57,163 nt of DNA from Burkholderiales bacterium (GTDB lineage Bacteria > Pseudomonadota > Gammaproteobacteria > Burkholderiales > Burkholderiaceae_C), in contig JAABRA010000381.1 of assembly GCA_011391155.1 (NCBI GenBank), positions 1-57,163 of the forward strand, written 5' to 3'. Each line of letters opens with the position of its first letter. Positions within the stretch are counted from its first letter, which is position 1. The translations under genes and the position numbers were made by a program. This document shows positions 47,266 through 54,950 of the stretch, in pieces. The notes beneath the pieces were generated by a model. That model was given only the letters and a program-made list of their open reading frames with translations. It was not told where the DNA came from and did no database searches.

Positions 47266-47739
47266 TCAGACCGTGGGCGCGGCGCCGAAGTTCTCCGGCA
47301 TCTGCACCGCCACCACCTCGCCACGCGCCGTGACGACACCGCCGGCCAGCACCGTGCTTTCCACGACCACCTTGCGGCCCTTGATTGCCTTCACGCGGCC
47401 GCGAATCTCCAGCTCGCCCGCCAGCGGCGTCGGCTTGAGGTAGTCCACATGCAGGGAGCCGGTGACGAAGCGGAACGCCGGCAACGTGTCCATCTCCCGC
47501 CCCTCGGAGCGGTACATCGCTGCCGCCGCCGTGCCGGTGCTGTGGCAGTCGATCAGCGAGGCGATCAGGCCGCCATAGGTGAAGCCCGGCACGGCCGTGT
47601 GATGCGGCAGCGGCGTGAACCGCGTCACGGTTTCCTCGCCGTCCCAGAAGGTCTTGATCTGGTGCCCGTGGGCATTCAGGCGGCCACAGCCGTAGCAGTG
47701 GGCGAGGTTTTCGGGGTAATGGTCCTGAAAGGCTTTCAT
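47266..47739 (-). CDS. PaaI-family hotdog thioesterase
   Basis: A cytoplasmic acyl-CoA thioesterase candidate of 157 residues. After a Cys-containing start (HCYGCGRLN), the hotdog core includes VPGFTYGGLIASLIDCHSTGTAA, where the Asp is the expected catalytic residue, and LHVDYLKPTPL. The ATG at 47739 overlaps the stop of the hydrolase gene (ATGA); the frame upstream is rejected. It is the last gene of a coupled minus-strand run. Confidence 0.87.
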   Translation of the reverse strand: MKAFQDHYPENLAHCYGCGRLNAHGHQIKTFWDGEETVTRFTPLPHHTAVPGFTYGGLIASLIDCHSTGTAAAAMYRSEGREMDTLPAFRFVTGSLHVDYLKPTPLAGELEIRGRVKAIKGRKVVVESTVLAGGVVTARGEVVAVQMPENFGAAPTV

Positions 47740-48671
47740 GGGTTCTCCGTGGGTTGAATGCCGGCAGGCGCGCCACCGGGGCACATCGGGCCGGACGCGG
47801 CAAGGACGAACGTGCTGCGCAGGAAGCCCAGCAGTTCCGGCATGTGGGCGTCAAGCGCATCGGTGGGGTCGTGTCCGCCTGGCATGGCCAGGCATTGCAC
47901 CTTGCCCGGCAGGCCGGCAGCCTGCAGCCGCAGGGCGTCGTTGAAGGGCACGGTTTCGTCCTCGATGCCATGCACCAGCAATACCGGGCAACGCGCCCGG
48001 GCCACACTGGTCAATGGGGCGAAATCGTCGAAACGGGCGCCGATCACATGCTGCACATGGCGCAATACATACCAGCCGAGCACCGTGTAGGGAATTCGCG
48101 CTGTGGCAAGGAACCGGCGCATGACCTCCCCCGGATGGGCGAACGCACTCAGGCTCACCACCGCCCGCACGTCACTACGGCGGGTGGCACACAGCAGGGC
48201 GGCGCCCGCGCCCACGGAATGGCCGATCAGCACCAGCCGGCTGCCGTCCACCCCCGGCTGGTGCCGCAGCCAGTCCAGACCGGCTTCGATGTCTTCGGCG
48301 AACCGGGGCAGCGAGGTGAAGGGTTCGTCGTCACTGTCGCCGTGGCAGCGGGCATCGATCAGCAACACCGCAATGCCAGCGGCATGCAGGGGCGCCACCA
48401 CGGGCAACATCAGGCTGGCGTTGGCGCCCCAGCCATGCATGACCACCACCGCAGGCGCCCGGGCCACACCAGGTGCCGGCACGAACCAGGCGAACAGGGA
48501 TTTCTCATTGGCCCCGCAAAGGCGAATGGGCCTCGCCGCAAGGCCCAGGTCCGCCGGGCTTCGCTCGTGTCCCAGCCGCGGGGCCCGCAGTCCGCGCAGG
48601 ATGAGCGCATGCACGCCGGAGCGCAACACCAGCGCCGTGGTCAGAACCAGGGCGGCTGTCGCCAGCATCAT
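47736..48671 (-). CDS. Alpha/beta hydrolase
   Basis: A 311-residue hydrolase with an N-terminal hydrophobic segment that may anchor it to the membrane. The oxyanion stretch VVVMHGWGANASLM, nucleophile elbow LIGHSVGAGAAL, acid HGIEDETVPF and His in PGGHDPTDAL complete the catalytic set. The substrate is not known. Its start and stop both overlap neighbours by ATGA, so it is translated as part of the rhodanese run. Confidence 0.87.
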   Translation of the reverse strand: MMLATAALVLTTALVLRSGVHALILRGLRAPRLGHERSPADLGLAARPIRLCGANEKSLFAWFVPAPGVARAPAVVVMHGWGANASLMLPVVAPLHAAGIAVLLIDARCHGDSDDEPFTSLPRFAEDIEAGLDWLRHQPGVDGSRLVLIGHSVGAGAALLCATRRSDVRAVVSLSAFAHPGEVMRRFLATARIPYTVLGWYVLRHVQHVIGARFDDFAPLTSVARARCPVLLVHGIEDETVPFNDALRLQAAGLPGKVQCLAMPGGHDPTDALDAHMPELLGFLRSTFVLAASGPMCPGGAPAGIQPTENP

Positions 48672-48907
48672 GGCGCGGGCTCCAGCGCCACGGGGAACAA
48701 CCGTTCGCGAAGCTTTGGCAGGGCAAACATCCGCGCAATCACGGCCGGCATGGCGCTGATGTCCGCCCCATAGACCAGGCCTGCGCGCTCCCGGGCGCCG
48801 CTGCGCTGCGCGCCAGACTCAACCAGCGCAGCGCCAATCCACAGGGGAACCAAGGCGGGTGCGGCGCAGAGGGCGCAGCATCGAATCAACTCTGGCAATG
48901 ACTGCAT
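48668..48907 (-). CDS. Small protein of unknown function (79 residues)
   Basis: The ATG directly follows the rhodanese stop and its own stop overlaps the hydrolase start (ATGA), which argues for a real coupled gene. The N-terminal half is hydrophobic with a CCALCAAPALVPLWIGAAL stretch holding three cysteines. The C-terminal half is amphipathic. No family is recognised. Confidence 0.55.
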   Translation of the reverse strand: MQSLPELIRCCALCAAPALVPLWIGAALVESGAQRSGARERAGLVYGADISAMPAVIARMFALPKLRERLFPVALEPAP

Positions 48908-49288
48908 TCAATCGAACGACGGCGCCTCGGGCTTGGCCACCGGCTTGCCCGCGGCCGCCCATCCGTCAAAGCCGCCGGCGATCGACAACACGTTCAGGTA
49001 GCCCATGTCATGCAGGGCGCTGGCACACAGCGCAGCGCGGCCGCTGGTCTTGCAGTACAGGACGACCTTGAGGTCGCGCGGCTGCAGTGCGGGAGCGCTG
49101 CTGAACTTGAACTCCAGCAGACCGCGCGACATATGCACCGCGCCAGGCAGGTGTCCCAGCGCGTATTCATCGGCCTCGCGAACGTCCACCAGCACATCGG
49201 CATCACGGATGGCCTGTTCGGCCTCGGCAACGGGGACTTCCTGGACGCGGGCCTTGGCGGCAACAACGAGATCGTGGGCAGTTTTCAT
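48908..49288 (-). CDS. Single-domain rhodanese (sulfurtransferase)
   Basis: A cytoplasmic sulfurtransferase of 126 residues that carries a persulfide on its active-site cysteine, Cys79 in YCKTSGRAAL. DVREADEYALGHLPGAVHM and GYLNVLSIAGGFDGW are the usual structural motifs. With the sulfide:quinone oxidoreductase upstream it may move sulfane sulfur between oxidation steps. It is read with the methyltransferase before it and the small gene after it. Confidence 0.93.
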   Translation of the reverse strand: MKTAHDLVVAAKARVQEVPVAEAEQAIRDADVLVDVREADEYALGHLPGAVHMSRGLLEFKFSSAPALQPRDLKVVLYCKTSGRAALCASALHDMGYLNVLSIAGGFDGWAAAGKPVAKPEAPSFD

Positions 49289-49346
49289 GGGGAGACTCCT
49301 TGGTTCAGGTTAATGATGCGAAACAGGCTGGTGCACAGCGCCGGGT

Positions 49347-49970
49347 TCACGCGCCGGCGTCGGGCTGCAACCCGGTGCGCCGGCCGACCCAGCGCGTCAC
49401 ATGGGCCAGGCCCTGGTGGCCCGGGCCTTCGGACAGGGTGATTTCGCCATCCCAGGTCAGCGTCGGCGCCAGCAGGCCGTGAAAGTCGGCGCCCAGCAAC
49501 GCCGGCGTGTACAGCATGTCCGGGTCCTTGGGTCCGCCGCTGCCGTGCGCGAGCTGCGCGGGATGGAAGGCTTCCAGGATCAGCCAGCCGCCGGGGCGCA
49601 AGCCTGCCGCCAGACGCCGGTGGGCGCTGTGACGGATCGCGCCGGGCAGATGGGTGTAGACCAGCACCACTGCATCGAAGCTGGCTGGCGCAGGCGTCCA
49701 GTCTGCGAGGTCCGCGAGCACCGTAGCGAGCGTCACGCCCTGGGTGGCAGCCAGTTCGCGCGCCTTCTGCAGGCCCACCGGCGAATAGTCGACCGCCGTG
49801 ACGCGGTGCCCCTGGCGCGCCAGCCAGACGCCGTTGCGGCCCTCGCCGTCGCCCGGCACCAGCACGTCGGCCGGCGAAACGAGGCACGTGGCCTGTTCCA
49901 TCAAGAAGGCATTGGGTTCGGTGCCGTATTTGTAGCCCGGCTCGGCAAAACGCTGGTCCCAGAAGTTCAT
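49347..49970 (-). CDS. Class I SAM-dependent methyltransferase (TehB/UbiG-like)
   Basis: A 207-residue cytoplasmic methyltransferase. The SAM-binding loop is VPGDGEGRNGVWLARQG, followed by VTAVDYSPVGLQKARELA. The ATG at 49970 overlaps the DUF3422 stop. The N-terminus (NFWDQRFAEPGYKYG) is typical of small thiol- or oxyanion-type methyltransferases. A thiol or chalcogen substrate would fit the sulfur context, but this is inference. Confidence 0.87.
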   Translation of the reverse strand: MNFWDQRFAEPGYKYGTEPNAFLMEQATCLVSPADVLVPGDGEGRNGVWLARQGHRVTAVDYSPVGLQKARELAATQGVTLATVLADLADWTPAPASFDAVVLVYTHLPGAIRHSAHRRLAAGLRPGGWLILEAFHPAQLAHGSGGPKDPDMLYTPALLGADFHGLLAPTLTWDGEITLSEGPGHQGLAHVTRWVGRRTGLQPDAGA

Positions 49971-51322
49971 GGCGCGCGGATTTTTTCGTGAATGCGCCGC
50001 GTGGTGCGCCAGACGGCCCACAGCACCAGCGGAATGAGGGCGCCGGTGGCGATTTCGGGGTTCACCGGTACGCCGGACGCCTTGAGCGCCTTGCCGCCAT
50101 ACAGCAGCAGGCTGACCACGTAGTACGAGATGGCGGCGATCGACAGGCCTTCGACGGTGGACTGCAGGCGCAGCTGCAGTTCCTGCCCGCGGGTGAGCTT
50201 TTCCAGCAGCTGCTGGTTCTGCACCTCGGTGGCAATGTCCACGCGCGTGCGCAGCAGGGCGCTGGCGCGCGAGATGCGCTGCGACAGCGAGGTGAGCCGC
50301 TGCGCCGTCGCCGCCACCGTGGCCATGGCGGGCGAGAGCCGGCGCTGCATGAACTCGCCCAGCATCTGGGTGCCGGGGATGGCTTTTTCGCGCAGCTCGG
50401 TGATGCGCTGGCCTACCAGCGTGTCGTAGGCGCGCGTCGCGGCGAAGCGGTAGCTGTGCTCGGCCGTGGCGCGTTCCACCTGGGCCGCCAATGACACCAG
50501 CGTATCGAGCAGGTCCTGCTCAGAGGCGGACTTGTTCTCCAGTTGCGCCGTGATGTCCGACAGCGCCGCTTCGGCCTGCGACAGCATGGGGCCGAGGGCC
50601 TTGGCCACGGGCAGGCCGCGCAAGGCCATCAGACGGTAAGTCTCCAGTTCCAGCAGGCGCTGGGCGATGCGGCCGGCGCGGGTGTCGGTGGTGCCGGGTG
50701 GCGCAATCACCAGCATGCGCTCGAAGCCGTCCGGACCGATGCGGAATTCCGTCAGCGCCCAGGAATGCCCGTTGCCCAATTGCGAGGCGACCAGGGTGTG
50801 CCCGCCAAACCAGGTCTGCCCCAGGCCCATGAGCGCGCGCTCGTCCGACAGGTCGCCCGTCACCAGGGCCAGATGGATCGCCGACACAGTGCGCCCGGGA
50901 ATGCCGCGCAGCCATTCGGGCGCCACGGCGGGGGCCGACAGCAGGACTGGCGCCGCCGCGCCGAGCAAGGCGGCATCCGGCAAGGGCATCACGATGACGT
51001 AGCCGGTGAACTCGGTGTGGCGCTCCCACTTGACCGTGTGGTCGTCAAAGCGCAAGTGCAGGAAATTGCCACTGAGTTGATCGAGCGCCAGAGTCTGCTG
51101 GCCCGGCAGGCGGCGCAGGTGCTCGCACTCCATCTCGCGGCTGATGCCTTCGTTGAGCACCGCCACATGGACGATCAACGCCGGTACCCGGATGCGCGCC
51201 GAAGGCCGTGAGTGCACTTCGTTGTGCAGGCTGGCGCGCTGTGGATCGTCGGGCGGCAACAGCGACACCGGCGCCCCACCAGCGGGGGCAGATGGCGTTT
51301 TTGAGGCGACGGGAACGTTCAT
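49967..51322 (-). CDS. DUF3422 family membrane-anchored protein
   Basis: A 451-residue protein common in proteobacteria. It starts with a disordered stretch, then LHNEVHSRPSARI, a family mark. A long coiled or helical part lies in the middle (residues ~230-390), and two membrane helices stand near the C-terminus (AISYYVVSLLLYGG and ALIPLVLWAVW). The function is unknown. It leads a coupled run with the methyltransferase and rhodanese. Confidence 0.87.
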   Translation of the reverse strand: MNVPVASKTPSAPAGGAPVSLLPPDDPQRASLHNEVHSRPSARIRVPALIVHVAVLNEGISREMECEHLRRLPGQQTLALDQLSGNFLHLRFDDHTVKWERHTEFTGYVIVMPLPDAALLGAAAPVLLSAPAVAPEWLRGIPGRTVSAIHLALVTGDLSDERALMGLGQTWFGGHTLVASQLGNGHSWALTEFRIGPDGFERMLVIAPPGTTDTRAGRIAQRLLELETYRLMALRGLPVAKALGPMLSQAEAALSDITAQLENKSASEQDLLDTLVSLAAQVERATAEHSYRFAATRAYDTLVGQRITELREKAIPGTQMLGEFMQRRLSPAMATVAATAQRLTSLSQRISRASALLRTRVDIATEVQNQQLLEKLTRGQELQLRLQSTVEGLSIAAISYYVVSLLLYGGKALKASGVPVNPEIATGALIPLVLWAVWRTTRRIHEKIRAP

Positions 51323-51390
51323 GGGGCTATTTTGCAGCCAGTCAATGGCCGGTCAAGGTTGGAATCTGTCCTGCGAGGCCGGCCGGAATA

Positions 51391-51450
51391 GTTCTATTTC
51401 AATAGCTGACAATGACCATTCCACGCTGGGATGATGCCAATTTGACGCTA
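51391..51450 (+). repeat. Dispersed repeat, copy G
   Basis: It reads CAATAGCTGACAATGACCATTCCACGCTGGGATGATGCC in pieces matching the consensus, followed by AATTTGACGCTAAAG. It fills the gap between the DUF3422 start and the regulator stop, in plus orientation. Confidence 0.85.
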
Positions 51451-51471
51451 AAGATGACTGAAAACCTTCGG

Positions 51472-51852
51472 TCAACCACGCCGGGACAGCATGGCCTCGA
51501 GCTCACCGATGATTTCCGGCAGGCCGGTCGCCAGGGCCGTTTCGGGCGACAGGCGGGCCCCGATCTCCTGCTCCAGCAGGCACACCGTCATGCGCACGTA
51601 GGTGCTGTCGAGCGCACGGCGCACGGCCGAGAATTGTTGTGCCACCTTCAGGCAGTCTTCCCCGCGCTCGACCATGCGCTGGATGCCGCGCAACTGGCCC
51701 TCGGCCCGCTTGAGCCGGTTCAGGACGTCTGTGCGGGCGGCGGGTTCCATCAGCCCGCCCGGCGCGCAATCTGCGGTGACGGGCTCCGGGGTTTGCCCAC
51801 CGGCAGTGGGGTCCAGGTCGTCCGGCTGGGCCGTGTCCAGCAGGCTGGCCAT
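51472..51852 (-). CDS. CsoR/FrmR-family repressor with unusual cysteine spacing
   Basis: A small all-helical DNA-binding repressor (126 residues). DVLNRLKRAEGQLRGIQRMV is the family N-terminal helix. The first sensor cysteine is Cys67 (GEDCLKVAQQF), as in CsoR, FrmR and CstR. The second, Cys91, lies 24 residues later. CsoR and CstR have it at +29 and CsoR has His at +25; here those positions are Glu and Leu. An extra Cys29 lies in a 40-residue N-terminal extension. The gene overlaps the transporter stop and is surrounded by sulfide genes, so persulfide sensing as in CstR is likely but by a different residue set. Confidence 0.85.
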   Translation of the reverse strand: MASLLDTAQPDDLDPTAGGQTPEPVTADCAPGGLMEPAARTDVLNRLKRAEGQLRGIQRMVERGEDCLKVAQQFSAVRRALDSTYVRMTVCLLEQEIGARLSPETALATGLPEIIGELEAMLSRRG

Positions 51853-52880
51853 CAGGAGGCCCCCTTTCCGGGGGTTGCACCTGCCACGTTCATCATCGCC
51901 ACGGGTTCGGGCGCGAGCAGCGTGCCATCGCGCAGGCCTTTCACCGTGGCCAGCGCGAGCGCCGCGATCACCAGCGAACTCAGTGCCAGCAGCAGCATGG
52001 CCAGCCCCTGGAAAGCGCCCGAGGCGCCCTCGGCCAGGCGCAGGGTCAGCGCGCTGAAGGCCGCCAGCGGGAAGGACATGGCCCAGAACGGCACGGCAAA
52101 AGGCTGGGAAATCGCGCGCTTGAAGACGCTGGCCGACCAGGCCAGGAAAAACAGGCCGATGCCCCACGCCACCCAGGCCAGCACCACCGGCGCGCCCAGC
52201 TGCAGCGCACCCAGGCCGATGACGGCCGGCGGCGCGAGGGTGATGAAGGTGGTGGGCAGCAGCCGCTCCGGCCACATCCCGCTCACCCCCACGCGCACCG
52301 CCAGCAGCGTCAGTACCACCGGCCACAGGAACAAGCCCACGCCAAACTGCGCGGCCGACCATTCGGGAAAGCCCAAGGTGACACCGGCCAGCGGCGGCAG
52401 CACGTTGCCCACCACCGGGATGAACAGGGCCGGCGTGATCGACGGCCAGAGCGGACTTTCCTTGCTGCCCGCATTCGGCCTGAGCCAGCGCGACAGCGCC
52501 CACACCGTGACCCCGAACTGCCAGACCGCGCCCACCACCCACAGCACCTTGGCCGGCAAGCTCGGGCCGGTCAACTGGGTGGCCACCGTGGCCAGCAGGA
52601 GCAGGGAGATCGGCATGGTGGCGACAAACACATGGCGCACCGGATGGTTCAGGTCCTCCGCCAGCGCCTGCGGGTAGCGCTGCCAGCGCAGCAGCGACAG
52701 CACGGCCAGCACGGCGGCCACCAGCGCCGCCAGCGCACCCACCACCAGCGCACCAGCGCCGGCCATCTCACCCATCAGCGGGGCGGCACGGTGCCAGGCC
52801 AGCGCCAGGCCGCACAGGCCCATGACGATGGCAAACCAGCCGGGCATGAGGAACTTGAGGGGTGTGGCGTGATGGGACAT
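51852..52880 (-). CDS. TDT/SLAC1-family anion transporter (TehA/SSU1-like)
   Basis: A 342-residue membrane protein with about ten helices. The N-terminal PGWFAIVMGLCGLALAW and the internal repeats of short helices are typical of the tellurite-resistance/dicarboxylate (TDT) family, which includes the fungal sulfite exporter SSU1. In this setting export of sulfite or thiosulfate is the likely role. Its stop and the regulator start overlap by one base (TGATG). Confidence 0.85.
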   Translation of the reverse strand: MSHHATPLKFLMPGWFAIVMGLCGLALAWHRAAPLMGEMAGAGALVVGALAALVAAVLAVLSLLRWQRYPQALAEDLNHPVRHVFVATMPISLLLLATVATQLTGPSLPAKVLWVVGAVWQFGVTVWALSRWLRPNAGSKESPLWPSITPALFIPVVGNVLPPLAGVTLGFPEWSAAQFGVGLFLWPVVLTLLAVRVGVSGMWPERLLPTTFITLAPPAVIGLGALQLGAPVVLAWVAWGIGLFFLAWSASVFKRAISQPFAVPFWAMSFPLAAFSALTLRLAEGASGAFQGLAMLLLALSSLVIAALALATVKGLRDGTLLAPEPVAMMNVAGATPGKGAS

Positions 52881-52893
52881 GGGCGTTTCCGGT

Positions 52894-53340
52894 TTACTTC
52901 AGGCGTGCGCCGGTGCTGTCGAGCACTTCCAGGGTGATCGGGATACCTTGGCCCACGCTTTGCGTGACGGTGCAGAAAGCCTCGAACTGATCGAGCACCC
53001 GGTCCAGATGTTCCAGCGACGCCGCCGGCACGCCCAGCGTCAGCACCGCCTTCATGTTCAGCACACGCATGCGGCCTTGCGGACTGCGGCCGACCTGCGA
53101 CGTCACCGTGCAGCGGATCGGCTCGGGCGCCTGCTTGAACTTGCGCAGCGCGAACAGCAGCGAGTCCGACAGGCAGTTGCCCACCGCCGCGCTCAGCAAC
53201 TGCACCGGCGAAGGGCCCTGGCCCGTGCCCAGCGGCGCCGGCTCATCGCTGGTCAGCACCGGCACCTCACCGCCGAAGTGGATATCGAAGCGGTAGTCGT
53301 GCTGCTGGACCAGGGTGACCTGGATGGTGGTGTCGCTCAT
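52894..53340 (-). CDS. OsmC-family protein
   Basis: A 148-residue thiol-based peroxidase family member. The two redox cysteines are Cys56 (AAVGNCLSDSL) and Cys123 (EAFCTVTQSV). OsmC-like proteins reduce organic hydroperoxides, and some act on persulfides. The position between the DUF2892 protein and the exporter favours a role in sulfane sulfur or oxidant handling. Confidence 0.9.
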   Translation of the reverse strand: MSDTTIQVTLVQQHDYRFDIHFGGEVPVLTSDEPAPLGTGQGPSPVQLLSAAVGNCLSDSLLFALRKFKQAPEPIRCTVTSQVGRSPQGRMRVLNMKAVLTLGVPAASLEHLDRVLDQFEAFCTVTQSVGQGIPITLEVLDSTGARLK

Positions 53341-53356
53341 GGTTTCTTCAAGCCCT

Positions 53357-53581
53357 TCACCGGGCGCAGGAGCCGTTACCCTCCTGCACGCCCAGCTTCT
53401 TCAGCAGGATGCCGGGTGGGCAGAAGCCGGTGATGCCGGACTGGAACAGGTTGAAACCGACGAAGGCGGTGAAGGCGAGGAACCATGGGCTGACGAAAAT
53501 GGGGCTGCCCTCGATGCCGAGAGCGAGTGACAGCATGACAAAGAAACCGGCCATGATGCGGATGTAGCGTTCAACAGTCAT
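53357..53581 (-). CDS. DUF2892 (YgaP-type) small membrane protein
   Basis: A 74-residue protein with two membrane helices. The first begins RIMAGFFVMLSLALG, and FNLFQSGITGFCPPGILL is the signature of the domain that is fused to rhodanese in YgaP. Here it is free-standing. Cys at the FCP turn may carry or pass sulfur near the membrane. It precedes OsmC in the same run. Confidence 0.9.
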   Translation of the reverse strand: MTVERYIRIMAGFFVMLSLALGIEGSPIFVSPWFLAFTAFVGFNLFQSGITGFCPPGILLKKLGVQEGNGSCAR

Positions 53582-53630
53582 AAAAACCTCCTGGAGTTAC
53601 AGAAAAGAAAAGGGATGGAACCGGGTTGGC

Positions 53631-54950
<1,320 letters not shown>

